The notes under the pieces: generated by a model
What the model was told of the DNA's origin: nothing
The model's input: the letters and a program-made list of their open reading frames with translations, nothing else
Database searches by the model: none
Part shown: piece after piece, positions 1-8,412 of the stretch
Layout: the number at the start of each line of letters is the position of its first letter
Position numbering within the stretch: position 1 is the stretch's first letter
NCBI RefSeq assembly: GCF_001690525.1
Contig: NZ_LZGT01000029.1
Span: 1-59,605 of the forward strand
DNA: 59,605 nucleotides
DNA from: Gilliamella sp. App6-5
GTDB taxonomy: Bacteria > Pseudomonadota > Gammaproteobacteria > Enterobacterales > Orbaceae
Direction: 5' to 3'
Translations under genes and position numbers: made by a program

Positions 1-343
1 CCTCTCTATCTGGTCAATTGATGATTCATTATTTAACCAATGGTTAGATCGTGGACTGTTAAATCAGGTTAAGCAATTAGAGTTATATAAAACTAAAATT
101 GAACTTTCAACCATTGCAAGATTAGCTGAGTTACCTTCTTTACAAACATTAAAATGTAAAGAAGCCTCCATATATCAAACGGATCTTGTTCGTGCCGAAA
201 AACAAAAACAGCAATATCGAGCGCAAGCACTCGCATTATTTGCCCTACAACAAAATAGCAATATAAAAATAACCTTTAATGACGGCAGAATCGATTATTT
301 TCAAGAATTCTTACCCGATGATTTAAAACATCAACTTACTTAA
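1..343 (+). CDS. 3' part of a tandemly repeated gene, copy A (truncated by window edge)
   Basis: This is the last 113 codons of a gene whose start lies left of the window, open from base 2 to a TAA at 341-343. It is a near-copy of the end of the complete 339-aa gene that follows at 358: about ten base differences over 343 bases, nine of them between roughly 271 and 335. At the protein end, Ala-to-Glu and Gln-to-His type changes distinguish it. The visible part ends in a helical, Gln/Lys-rich tail after a leucine-rich stretch. I do not recognise the family. Tandem, slightly diverged copies beside secretion-related remnants resemble arrays of immunity genes, but that is inference from layout only. 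Confidence 0.7.
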   Translation, partial: LSIWSIDDSLFNQWLDRGLLNQVKQLELYKTKIELSTIARLAELPSLQTLKCKEASIYQTDLVRAEKQKQQYRAQALALFALQQNSNIKITFNDGRIDYFQEFLPDDLKHQLT

Positions 344-357
344 CAGATTAAAAAATC

Positions 358-1377
358 ATGATAGTCAGAATAAAACTCAATCAACTAGAAAAGCGCAGTA
401 ATGACTACTTTTATAACGATACGCCGTTTAATGGCGAAGCTTATGATCATCGAGATAATCAACTTTATCAGGTATACGAAATTACCGACGGTATTATTAC
501 AGGTAGTCGAGATTATGGCGCTTTACAAGCCGATGGTATGATTAAAATTGATTATGATTTGTTAACTAGCGCAGAATATTTTGATTATGAAATGAATCAG
601 ATACGTTGTTATTATCAAGGACAGCCATTTACTGGATTATATTATAATTATAGTTCTGGATTTTTATTAAGTGAAGGGCTATGTATTGATGGTTGGGTTG
701 TTAAGAATATTGTTTTTTTTCCTGATGGTACAGGTCGAATAAGAAAATATGAAGAAAATGACATTGATATTACCGAAACAACTGGCGATAGAGAGTGGTT
801 ATTGGAGTGGGAAAATAATGTATGCAAAAGGATTGAATCGCGCTATTTAGATTATGCAGAAACAGATCATTCAGGTAATTTAGAATTATATTTCAATGAG
901 CAAAAACAGATTGAACAAGTGATTATAAAAGATGATTATGCTTATGTGTCACTATTAGTACCTCGAGATGATTTAGGTATCGATTTTAAAACCTTTGATG
1001 ATTTATTGGCAAAACAGGATATTTTTGCCGATAACCTCTCTATCTGGTCAATTGAGGATTCATTATTTAACCAATGGTTAGATCGTGGACTGTTAAATCA
1101 GGTTAAGCAATTAGAGTTATATAAAACTAAAATTGAACTTTCAACCATTGCAAGATTAGCTGAGTTACCTTCTTTACAAACATTAAAATGTAAAGAAGCC
1201 TCCATATATCAAACGGATCTTGTTCGTGCCGAAAAACAAAAACAGCAATATCGAGCGCAAGCACTCGCATTATTTGCCCTACAACAAAATAGTAATATCA
1301 AAATAACCTTTAATGACGGGAGAATCGATTATTTTCAGGCATTTTTACCGGATGATTTAAAACAACAGCTTACTTAA
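358..1377 (+). CDS. Unrecognised 339-aa protein, repeat copy B (possible immunity or effector-associated protein)
   Basis: Complete ORF beginning ATG 15 bases after the stop of copy A. The first two thirds are rich in Tyr, Asp and Asn and contain short motifs of the type PFxGxxY (near residues 23-29 and 90-96), reminiscent of MORN-like beta-hairpin repeats. The last third (about 225-339) is leucine-rich and helical. There is no signal peptide or membrane segment, so it is probably cytoplasmic. No catalytic motif was recognised. The gene is the intact member of a 1034-bp tandem array and lies near a degraded T6SS-type membrane protein gene. A role as an immunity protein against a contact-delivered toxin is plausible from this layout but not shown by the sequence. 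Confidence 0.75.
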   Translation: MIVRIKLNQLEKRSNDYFYNDTPFNGEAYDHRDNQLYQVYEITDGIITGSRDYGALQADGMIKIDYDLLTSAEYFDYEMNQIRCYYQGQPFTGLYYNYSSGFLLSEGLCIDGWVVKNIVFFPDGTGRIRKYEENDIDITETTGDREWLLEWENNVCKRIESRYLDYAETDHSGNLELYFNEQKQIEQVIIKDDYAYVSLLVPRDDLGIDFKTFDDLLAKQDIFADNLSIWSIEDSLFNQWLDRGLLNQVKQLELYKTKIELSTIARLAELPSLQTLKCKEASIYQTDLVRAEKQKQQYRAQALALFALQQNSNIKITFNDGRIDYFQAFLPDDLKQQLT

Positions 1378-1391
1378 TAGATTAAAAAATC

Positions 1392-1469
1392 ATGATAGTC
1401 AGAATAGAACTCAATCAGCTAGAAAAGCGCAGTAATGACTACTTATTGACTTTTTTACTTTTTAAATGA
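1392..1469 (+). pseudogene. Truncated third copy (C) of the repeated gene
   Basis: An ATG at 1392 opens the same N-terminus as the 339-aa gene, with two base differences in the first 50 bases. Similarity stops at about base 1443, after which the frame runs through unrelated sequence to a TGA at 1467-1469, giving only 25 codons. Immediately downstream, one frame encodes an orphan stretch of about 20 residues ending at a TAA near 1523, which looks like the tail of another lost gene. This is a deletion junction in the array and is unlikely to be functional. Confidence 0.85.
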
Positions 1470-1526
1470 TGCATTTTTTAGTGAACAGGCTTATTACCAT
1501 CAGAATAACCCAACTTACTTGCTTTA

Positions 1527-1943
1527 ATGATTGAAGGGTTAATCTGGTATATTACTGATAATGATCTTGAAAAATGGTTAAAATATAGTGCATTAGGTAC
1601 TAAAAATAAGAGTCAAAATGCCTTTAAAAATGTGACTGAGCAAAAAGCCGAATTTAAAAAAACATTAAAAAACATGTTTGGTCTTGATGAATCCATACTA
1701 TCACAGGCGAACAATCAAAATAATACACAACAAGCAGAACAAATCATTGATAATTCATTTTCCGAATATGATGCTTTATTACTGATTATAGATGATTATA
1801 ATCGGCAAAAACAGTCTCTAATCACTCTATTAGCTGATGCTGTCGCCCAAAAAGCCTTAGCAGAGCAATTTAAAAATCAGTACGAATATATCAATGTTAA
1901 TGGTTATTCGATTGGTGACATCTTTAGTGGCAAAATGAATTAA
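1527..1943 (+). CDS. Hypothetical protein, 138 aa
   Basis: Open frame from ATG 1527 to TAA 1943. The frame is also open for six codons upstream of the ATG, so the present start may lie inside an older, longer gene. There is no clear Shine-Dalgarno sequence before the ATG. The product is soluble and mostly helical, Lys/Asn/Gln-rich in the middle, with no signal peptide or recognised motif. It sits between the broken repeat copy C and a frameshifted T6SS-type remnant, so it may be the residue of an effector or immunity gene. Function unknown. Confidence 0.45.
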   Translation: MIEGLIWYITDNDLEKWLKYSALGTKNKSQNAFKNVTEQKAEFKKTLKNMFGLDESILSQANNQNNTQQAEQIIDNSFSEYDALLLIIDDYNRQKQSLITLLADAVAQKALAEQFKNQYEYINVNGYSIGDIFSGKMN

Positions 1944-1957
1944 TAACGAGGTTTATA

Positions 1958-2469
1958 ATGAATAAATATTTTCATTATTACTGGCAAAATCACCGAACTG
2001 CAAGTGATTGATACCAATTTATCTCTATTTGGCGACAATGCCTTAGCTAGTTTGCCGCTACTTGGGCAACAGTGTCGAAGCCGCTAGCCAAGTTGGCATG
2101 GCAAGCGGTCAAGAAGAAGCGGTCGATTACTTTAACAGCGTGCAATACTTTTGCTGTAAACTGGGTAAATTAACCATACAAGGCATTTTTTGTCGGGCAT
2201 TTTTCCGTAATGGCGACAAGGTCGAAGTGGTGGTCGAAACGTTAGAAGATGGAAGTTATTATGCCTATGCCCTGCGCCGTGCTATCGATCATCGCCTATG
2301 GTTATACCCATGGGCAATGAAGGGAACTAAAGCTAACAATAAAGAAGCGTTTAAAGAAGCTAGAATTTTTACATTAATTATTTTCATTATAGGTATGATT
2401 TTATTATCTGTTATTACTAATAACTTAATGAAAAATAAAGCTGAACTAAATTGGAATTTATCAAGGTAA
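1958..2469 (+). pseudogene. Frameshifted remnant of a putative T6SS-associated membrane protein
   Basis: A good ribosome site (GAGG) precedes ATG 1958, but that frame stops after 17 codons. A second frame (about 1975-2080) reads ITGKITELQVIDTNLS and onward. A third, starting around TTG 2062, continues for 135 codons with a GQEEAVDYFNSVQYF stretch, a GDKVEVVVE motif, a LYPWAMKGTKA motif and a hydrophobic segment near residues 102-122. After 2469 yet another frame stays open to about 2564. The pieces fit one ancestral protein broken by at least two frameshifts. The motifs resemble the family often labelled putative type VI secretion system effector; that is recalled from family knowledge, not searched. 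The local GC content is visibly higher than the surroundings. Confidence 0.65.
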
Positions 2470-2639
2470 ATGTCAGTATAAAGTTTACGTTAGAAATCAT
2501 CAAGGCTAATAACGATAAAAATCATTCAGAAAAATCATTGATTTTATTAAAGTTTGTAATTTAATTTTTTATGTTAATTATACAATTACATTGATCGCTT
2601 ATCTTGCATGATATGGCATTACTTATTGAGCATTTCAGC

Positions 2640-2662
2640 AAAAAATGAGGCGTTAAGCCTCC
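2640..2662 (-). terminator. Rho-independent terminator of flgKL
   Basis: On the minus strand a GAGGC-TTAAC-GCCTC hairpin (2647-2661) is followed by ATTTTTTG. It lies about 60 bases past the flgL stop, so it closes the flgK-flgL transcript. Confidence 0.75.
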
Positions 2663-2719
2663 TTAAGGGATGAATTATTTTGCGGGTAAAATCACGTTGT
2701 ACAAATCAGCATGCAATGT

Positions 2720-3676
2720 TTATTTCATTTGAAACAGTGACATATTTTGCATCGTCATAAAGGTATATTGTGCAGCTTGCAAATTAGCTTGTAGCATCAC
2801 ATATTCAGAAATGGCTTCGTACCAATCAACATCTTCAAGCTGGCTGATTTGTGTTTGAAATTCAATATCTAATGTTTTACCAAGCGCTAATAACCTATCA
2901 ATTTCAGACAATACAGAGCCACCCTCAGCTCTGAGTGTTGAAATATTATTAAAAGAATTGTCTATGCCGTGGCGAGCTTTTGATAATCCAGCTCTAAATT
3001 GTTCAACGGTATCTTCGTTATCGTAATCTAGATCTATTTTTAACGCTTCAATCGCATAATCAATACTGGCAAATATGTTACTTTCTGCCGGTGAACCATC
3101 AGATTCTTTAACATTTGAGCCTGTCATAAATACTTGAATGCCGGTAAAACTCAGTGATACTTCGCGCGAGTCATCAATCAAAACATTTACCGATGTTGTG
3201 CCGCCAACGTAACTCACTTCGCCAGCTTCGTTCATAACAAAAGGAGGAGTATCGTTTTTCTTACCCGCAAAAAGATAGTTGCCATTAGTGTCTTTTGCGT
3301 TGGCTAATGATAAAAGTTGATCTTTTAAACCTTGCAATTTATTAGCAAGATCGAGTCGATTTTCTTCATTTAAGGTTTCGTTTGAGGCATAGACCAATGT
3401 TTCTTGAATGGATTGGATAACAGTATTGGCTTCCGCTAAGATAGTATCTTGGCGACTTAGTAATTTATCGGCACTTTCGCGTGTTGCTTGAAATTGTTCA
3501 TTTTGTGCTTGCGCTTGTTTTATTATTAATGATTGTGATGCACCCATTGGGTCATCAGAAGGCGATAAAATCTTTTTGCCAGTCGCTAAATGTAACCCCG
3601 ATTTTTGCCATTTGCTATTGGTATTTAAAATACTTTGCAAGTTTTTTTGATAGAGTGAGTTTGTGCTAAGGCGCAT
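2720..3676 (-). CDS. flgL: Flagellar hook-filament junction protein FlgL (HAP3)
   Basis: FlgL is the second hook-associated protein; it joins the hook/FlgK zone to the flagellin filament outside the cell after export by the flagellar type III system. The 318-aa product is typical in length. Its N-terminus (MRLSTNSLYQ...) and the GKKILSPSDDP stretch match the conserved flagellin-like D0/D1 helix, and the C-terminal helix carries the usual LQAAQYTFMTMQN-type end. An AAGGA-type ribosome site lies just upstream of the ATG. It follows flgK by 14 bases and shares its sigma-28 promoter. No abnormal features. Confidence 0.95.
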   Translation of the reverse strand: MRLSTNSLYQKNLQSILNTNSKWQKSGLHLATGKKILSPSDDPMGASQSLIIKQAQAQNEQFQATRESADKLLSRQDTILAEANTVIQSIQETLVYASNETLNEENRLDLANKLQGLKDQLLSLANAKDTNGNYLFAGKKNDTPPFVMNEAGEVSYVGGTTSVNVLIDDSREVSLSFTGIQVFMTGSNVKESDGSPAESNIFASIDYAIEALKIDLDYDNEDTVEQFRAGLSKARHGIDNSFNNISTLRAEGGSVLSEIDRLLALGKTLDIEFQTQISQLEDVDWYEAISEYVMLQANLQAAQYTFMTMQNMSLFQMK

Positions 3677-3690
3677 TTTTTATCCTTTTA

Positions 3691-5334
3691 TCATTTAGTT
3701 AAACCTAAAATGGTATCAAATAGTGTGGTTGCGGCATCAATCACTTTTGCATTAGCTTGATAATACTGCATATAGACCTGCATAGAGATATATTCTTCTT
3801 CAAGATTAACCCCAGATATTGATTGATTTTGTTCATAAATTTGTTGGGTAATATTTTGGCTTGATTGCGCAGAAATTTTCGCTGTTTGGGTCTCACTACC
3901 AATATAGCTGACTAAGGTCGTGTAAGCGCTTTTTAATGTTGTGGTACCATTAACGAGTTTTTCATGTTGGATTTCTAATAATTTAGTGACATTACGATTA
4001 TCACCTGCACCATTTTCTTCATCATTAATTCCCGTTGCTAATTTATTCACATCTTTCACTAGCAGTTGTAATGATGAGGCAATATCGGCAACAGGTTTTA
4101 TGATAAAAGAGTCCCCACTAACGGCATTTCCGTTTATCTCGATAGCTAGCCCATCAAAAACCAGTTTACCGTCTTCAATTTGTGGAGTGATTTGCTGACG
4201 ATCTGATAATCGTGTGACAACCCAATTGTTGCCATTAAATTCAATTTTATAATCAGAAGCTTTTACTTCAGTCACAGCGTTAAACTCGATTTTAGCCGAG
4301 GCGTTCCCTTGGTTTTTCGTATTTGTGATACAACTAGGATGATTGTAATCGAATAACTTTTCACCCTGATTACCATTAATATCAACACCGGACATATGTA
4401 CTTCATTAAAGCGTTCAGCTAAATTGAGTGCAATTAAACCTAATTGATTACGAGCTTCGGTTAATGGTCCTTCACGAAAGGTTAATAATCCATTCAATGA
4501 ACCTGATGTAATATTTTGGCTGGTAAGTTCTTGTGTTGCACCTGAATGATGCGTATAAATAATGGTATTTAATGAAGGATCGTCTGCTGAAGGTTGTACC
4601 GATAATAAGTTAATCGAAGAACCTTGAACTAAATTTAAACCATTTGCCAGCGAAAGATTATATTGTCCATTTTGCTCAGTAACGGTAATGCCAATGATTT
4701 CACTCAGTTCGTTAACAAGTTGATCACGCTGATCAAGTAATGCATTGGGTTCAAGCCCGTTACCCACTGATTGTAGTTGTGAAATTTTTTGATTGAGATC
4801 AGCAATCTGCTGAGTATAGGTATTGATTTTATCTACATTACTGCTTAATTCGTTATTAATATTAGCAATTTGATTTTTTAAGTTTTTTTCTGTTTTATTA
4901 AATTGGCTAGTTAACGATGTAAGATCACTAATCACGGTTTGTTTTGTTGATGCATCGCCAGCATTTGAAGCAAGTTTATTTAAACTCGCAAAAAGGTTGT
5001 TAAGTTGTGATGAAATACTATTATCATTTTCTGCTAATAAATTATCAACTTTGGATAACTCTCCATAATAGGATTTAATAGAACCATTTTGTGATTGTGA
5101 TTGACGTAGTTGTCCGACCACAAAGTTGTTAAAGGCACGATTAACCGATGATATTGCAACGCCATTACCTACAAATCCGAAACGATGTTGAGTACCATTT
5201 GCTTGACGTAAAATTTGTTGTTGACGATTATAACCTGTTGTATGCGCATTGCTGATATTATTGCTAATTACATTAAGCATATTTTGTGCTGCATTTAATC
5301 CACTAATACCGGTATTCATTAATGAATTTGCCAT
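3691..5334 (-). CDS. flgK: Flagellar hook-filament junction protein FlgK (HAP1)
   Basis: FlgK caps the hook and connects it, through FlgL, to the filament. The 547-aa product has the conserved N-terminus (MANSLMNTGISGLNAAQ, then NNISNAHTTGYNRQ) and a C-terminal EEEYISMQVYMQYYQANAKVI helix, both used in D0/D1 coiled-coil packing. The start follows a GAGGGG ribosome site. The gene is first in a two-gene flgK-flgL operon preceded by a perfect-looking sigma-28 promoter. The flgA-J genes that usually precede flgK are not here, so flgKL is separated from the hook/basal-body genes in this genome. Confidence 0.95.
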   Translation of the reverse strand: MANSLMNTGISGLNAAQNMLNVISNNISNAHTTGYNRQQQILRQANGTQHRFGFVGNGVAISSVNRAFNNFVVGQLRQSQSQNGSIKSYYGELSKVDNLLAENDNSISSQLNNLFASLNKLASNAGDASTKQTVISDLTSLTSQFNKTEKNLKNQIANINNELSSNVDKINTYTQQIADLNQKISQLQSVGNGLEPNALLDQRDQLVNELSEIIGITVTEQNGQYNLSLANGLNLVQGSSINLLSVQPSADDPSLNTIIYTHHSGATQELTSQNITSGSLNGLLTFREGPLTEARNQLGLIALNLAERFNEVHMSGVDINGNQGEKLFDYNHPSCITNTKNQGNASAKIEFNAVTEVKASDYKIEFNGNNWVVTRLSDRQQITPQIEDGKLVFDGLAIEINGNAVSGDSFIIKPVADIASSLQLLVKDVNKLATGINDEENGAGDNRNVTKLLEIQHEKLVNGTTTLKSAYTTLVSYIGSETQTAKISAQSSQNITQQIYEQNQSISGVNLEEEYISMQVYMQYYQANAKVIDAATTLFDTILGLTK

Positions 5335-5391
5335 AAAAACCCCTCAATATAGTTTTAGTTAATAACATCAATTAAAAATAAGTTATTTTTT

Positions 5392-5418
5392 ATATCGGCT
5401 TAACTTCTCAAAACTTTA
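5392..5418 (-). promoter_or_regulatory. Sigma-28 (FliA) promoter of flgK-flgL
   Basis: On the minus strand the -35 box TAAAGTTT (5411-5418), an 11-base spacer and the -10 box GCCGATAT (5392-5399) match the enterobacterial FliA consensus TAAAGTTT-N11-GCCGATAA at 15 of 16 positions. It lies 58 bases upstream of the flgK start. Confidence 0.92.
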
Positions 5419-5451
5419 ATAATTTTTACAATCGTTTTTTTTTAATTGTAT

Positions 5452-6345
5452 TTATTCAGATTTAATTTGTTGTGATTGCCTTAAAAAATTGATGCCGGTC
5501 ATGTTATTTTCTTCTTCAATATACTGTTGTGCTGTTTTATTCAAAATTAAGATACTAATCCGGCGATTCGCATCTTTACTATAGTTGGCATTATTTAGAC
5601 TAACGGTGTCAGCTAATGCAATAATGCGAATAATCTTACTGGAATCTAATCCACCAGCAATGAGCTCTCTCCTTGATGCATTGGCTCTATCGGCAGATAA
5701 TTCCCAATTACTGTATCCTCGATCGCCCGTTGTATATTGGCGTTCATCCGTATGGCCTGACAATGTGATTTTATTGGGTAATGAATTGATAATTGGCGCT
5801 AATGTATGCAAAATTTCTTGCATATTGGGATCAATAGTTGTACTACCAACATCGAACATGGGTTTATCATCGGAGGCTAAAATTTGAATGCGTAACCCCA
5901 TTTCCGTTAATTCAATAATAAGATTAGGCGCTAGTTTTTTAAGGCGATCATCAATTTCGAAAGTTTCATAAATCTTACGTGCCGCCTCAATCATTTGTAA
6001 TCTTTCAAGTTGTTGTTTTTCGAATTCATCTTTTGATGAATTTAAAACATGACTTTTTTCTTCGCCAAGTTGTTTGCTAACATCATCACCACCGCCAGGA
6101 ATAGGGCTTTCACTATCACTAATGTTTTTACCACCATTGTAGCCAAGAATTAAGGGGGTTCTAAAGTACTCAGCAATGCCTTTCAACTCTTGAGGTGTCG
6201 ATGTCGAAATTAACCACATGACTAAAAATAGTGCCATCATCGCAGTCATAAAGTCGGCGTAAGCGATTTTCCACGAGCCACCATGATGCCCACCACCATG
6301 CCCCGATTTTTTTTTGACAATTACTCTTATAGATTTATCTTTCAT
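5452..6345 (-). CDS. motB: Flagellar stator protein MotB
   Basis: MotB forms, with MotA, the proton-driven stator and anchors it to peptidoglycan. The 297-aa product has a basic, Gly/His-rich N-tail, one membrane segment (about residues 27-50) with the proton-carrying aspartate in the YADFMTAMMALFLVMWL motif (Asp31 by my count), a linker, and an OmpA/MotB peptidoglycan-binding domain (about 145-275) with the SGHTDERQY motif. The aspartate and surrounding motif are those of proton-type MotB rather than sodium-type PomB. Its ATG overlaps the motA stop by one base (TAATG), implying translational coupling. Confidence 0.95.
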   Translation of the reverse strand: MKDKSIRVIVKKKSGHGGGHHGGSWKIAYADFMTAMMALFLVMWLISTSTPQELKGIAEYFRTPLILGYNGGKNISDSESPIPGGGDDVSKQLGEEKSHVLNSSKDEFEKQQLERLQMIEAARKIYETFEIDDRLKKLAPNLIIELTEMGLRIQILASDDKPMFDVGSTTIDPNMQEILHTLAPIINSLPNKITLSGHTDERQYTTGDRGYSNWELSADRANASRRELIAGGLDSSKIIRIIALADTVSLNNANYSKDANRRISILILNKTAQQYIEEENNMTGINFLRQSQQIKSE

Positions 6346-7226
6346 TATTCGCTATTTGAATTCGTATTTTTATCTTTAACTTCTTGTATGTACTGTTCTA
6401 ATTCAAAGAATGACGGTCTTTCATGCGAGAAGAGCGTTTTTCGGCCAAATTCAATACAAATTTGCGGAGCATAATCATGCATACTGGCGATAAGAATCAC
6501 TTTTGTGCACTCTAATATTTTGACCATATCGGCGTTTCTTTGCTTCAATAAAGACGCTAATGGTGAAACAAAGCCATAGGCAAGTAAGATACCTAAAAAA
6601 GTTCCGACCATAGCATGGGCAATGAGTTCACCAAGTTCACTTGCTGGTCTATCTGCTTGTGCAAGTGTATTAATTACGCCCATTACAGCTGCAACAATCC
6701 CAAATGCTGGTAAGCCATCACCAATACCTGAAATGGCATCTACAGGCTTTTCAAGTTCATGGACAAATGTTTCAATTTCTTCACTCATTAGTGTTTCGAT
6801 TTCAAATACATCCATATTGCCACTAATCATCAGTCGTAAGTAATCAGTAATGAAATCGCAGATTCTAGGGTTATTTAAAATAAGCGGGTACTGCTTAAAC
6901 AAATCACTTTCATGTGGATTATCAATATCGGCTTCAATGGATAGTCCCCCATTTTGCCGAATCTTCGTTAAAATGGTATACATTAAATTAATTTGTGTTA
7001 GATATAGGTTTTTATTATATTTAGATGTTTTAAATAATTGTCCTAAAGATTTAAGCGTTGCTTTTATTGTTTTTTGTTCATTACTGACAATAAAAGCGCC
7101 AATCGCAGCGCCACCAATAATCAACAATTCAAGTGGTTGAAATAGTACGGCTAAATAGCCCCCGCTTAGTACATAACCAAGTAGTGCCGAGGCGATAACG
7201 ACAATATACCCTATAATGATTAGCAT
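6345..7226 (-). CDS. motA: Flagellar stator protein MotA
   Basis: MotA is the ion-channel and torque-generating subunit of the stator. The 293-aa product has four membrane segments: two near the N-terminus (about 1-55) and two between about residues 165 and 225. The second pair carries the DAISGIGDGLPAFGIVAAVMG and AHAMVGTFLGILLAYGF stretches, with a cytoplasmic loop between. Length matches enterobacterial MotA. It lies 61 bases after flhC in the same direction. I found no sigma-28 promoter in that gap, so it may depend on readthrough from flhDC or on an unrecognised promoter. Confidence 0.95.
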   Translation of the reverse strand: MLIIIGYIVVIASALLGYVLSGGYLAVLFQPLELLIIGGAAIGAFIVSNEQKTIKATLKSLGQLFKTSKYNKNLYLTQINLMYTILTKIRQNGGLSIEADIDNPHESDLFKQYPLILNNPRICDFITDYLRLMISGNMDVFEIETLMSEEIETFVHELEKPVDAISGIGDGLPAFGIVAAVMGVINTLAQADRPASELGELIAHAMVGTFLGILLAYGFVSPLASLLKQRNADMVKILECTKVILIASMHDYAPQICIEFGRKTLFSHERPSFFELEQYIQEVKDKNTNSNSE

Positions 7227-7287
7227 TGACTTTCTTCTTTCTCCATGAAATAACAGTAAACTTGCTGAAATATTTCTAATTTTTTAT

Positions 7288-7893
7288 TTACGCAGTTATC
7301 CGTGTGACAACGGATGAATTAAAATTGCTTAACGTTGATAACACTTTTAGGCATTTTTCGTTATTTTCTTTTAGTGTTTTATTATTTTTATCCGCTCTTG
7401 ACGGTGGTTGGCATAAACTGCAAGTAAACGTGTTTTGTGGGTGATAAGCGTGCGTAATAAAAAGCCCACCACATGCTGTACAATATGATTGTTGCATGAT
7501 ATTTTTTTCGACAAATTTGACTAAGATCCAAGCTCTGGTTAACCCTAAAACAGGTTCATCTTTATGTGAAACTTGGCATTGTTCTAAATAAAGTTGATAG
7601 GCTTTTAAAATAGTTTGAATGCAAGACTTCAAGCCATTTTTAACTAAAAAAGAGTAAGCGTTATAAAAAATACTGGCATGGATATTCGGTTCCCATGTCA
7701 TAAACCACGAGGTTGAAAAAGGCAATAAACCTTTAGGTGGCGGGCAACCTTGAATCTCTTTATAAAGTTTTATAAGTTTATTCCTGCTTAAATTAGTTTC
7801 ACTTTCTAGCATTTGAATTCTTCCGCCAAGGGAAATTAATTTGATAGCCAGTTCGGTTTCCTTATATTTTTGGATAATACTTTTATCTGACAT
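7288..7893 (-). CDS. flhC: Flagellar master transcriptional activator FlhC
   Basis: FlhC with FlhD forms the heterohexamer that activates class 2 flagellar promoters. The 201-aa product carries the zinc-binding cysteines as two CxxC pairs (C138/C141 and C158/C161 by my count), matching the known FlhC site. It starts 14 bases after flhD, in the usual flhDC order. The motif W-F-M-T-W-E-P-N and the central LTRAW stretch also fit the family. The position directly between fliA and motA puts regulator, sigma factor and stator genes on one strand. Confidence 0.95.
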   Translation of the reverse strand: MSDKSIIQKYKETELAIKLISLGGRIQMLESETNLSRNKLIKLYKEIQGCPPPKGLLPFSTSWFMTWEPNIHASIFYNAYSFLVKNGLKSCIQTILKAYQLYLEQCQVSHKDEPVLGLTRAWILVKFVEKNIMQQSYCTACGGLFITHAYHPQNTFTCSLCQPPSRADKNNKTLKENNEKCLKVLSTLSNFNSSVVTRITA

Positions 7894-7907
7894 ATTCGGT
7901 TCCTTAG

Positions 7908-8249
7908 CTACTTATTCATTGAATCTAATAGCAAACTTGATAAAAGAATGCCTGTATGCATTTGCTTTATATCGCTAATGCGGGATTCTTCTGTAAGTTT
8001 TTTCATCATTTCTGCGTTTTCAAATCGTAGCTGAAATATTAATTGATTGGTTTCTGATAAAACCAACATTTGCGAGGTACTTAAACAACTCAGAATATCG
8101 GCCGTTTCTTCATCAATACCCAATCGATACATTGCCATAACTTTATCTTTTTCAAGCATGCGCTGACTTAACAGCAGTGTTGACAGATTTAAATGATGTA
8201 TACATTTAAGAATATCGTCATCTAGTACATTTCCCAATTTAGCCACCAA
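7908..8249 (-). CDS. flhD: Flagellar master transcriptional activator subunit FlhD
   Basis: FlhD is the partner of FlhC in the flagellar master regulator. The 113-aa product has the typical helical FlhD fold signature: an [28 protein letters not shown] segment near residues 18-45 followed by the TADILSCLS motif. Length and order (flhD before flhC) are standard. The 163-base AT-rich gap to fliA upstream must hold its promoter; I could not assign boxes confidently. Confidence 0.95.
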   Translation of the reverse strand: MVAKLGNVLDDDILKCIHHLNLSTLLLSQRMLEKDKVMAMYRLGIDEETADILSCLSTSQMLVLSETNQLIFQLRFENAEMMKKLTEESRISDIKQMHTGILLSSLLLDSMNK

Positions 8250-8412
8250 TCTATATTTATTTTATTCGTTTAAAAAAACGAATAATTAGTAAATTTAAAG
8301 TTAAACATTTTTTTATGTGCGTAAAGTTACATTTTTAAACGCGAAAGGTCAATAAAAAAATATTTCAATTTATTTTCGATTGATTACGGTTTGTTTAACT
8401 TTTTTATCATTT

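Larger units (their letters stand above)
1..1443 (+). repeat. Tandem direct repeat, unit 1034 bp
   Basis: Bases 1-409 realign with 1035-1443 at a constant offset of 1034: stop codons at 341 and 1375, start codons at 358 and 1392. Identity is about 97 percent. The unit carries one gene and its 14-base spacer. Homology of the third unit ends at about 1443, after only 17 codons. Mismatches are concentrated in the last 80 bases of the gene, so the copies have begun to diverge there or were patched by recombination. Confidence 0.95.

Noticed and set aside
1015-1040. GCCGATAA resembling a sigma-28 -10 box in the 339-aa gene
   Set aside because: No matching -35 box at 11 bases upstream and it is within a coding region.
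5452-7226. Long open frames antisense to motA/motB
   Set aside because: They lack ribosome sites and recognisable protein character and lie wholly over well-conserved genes.
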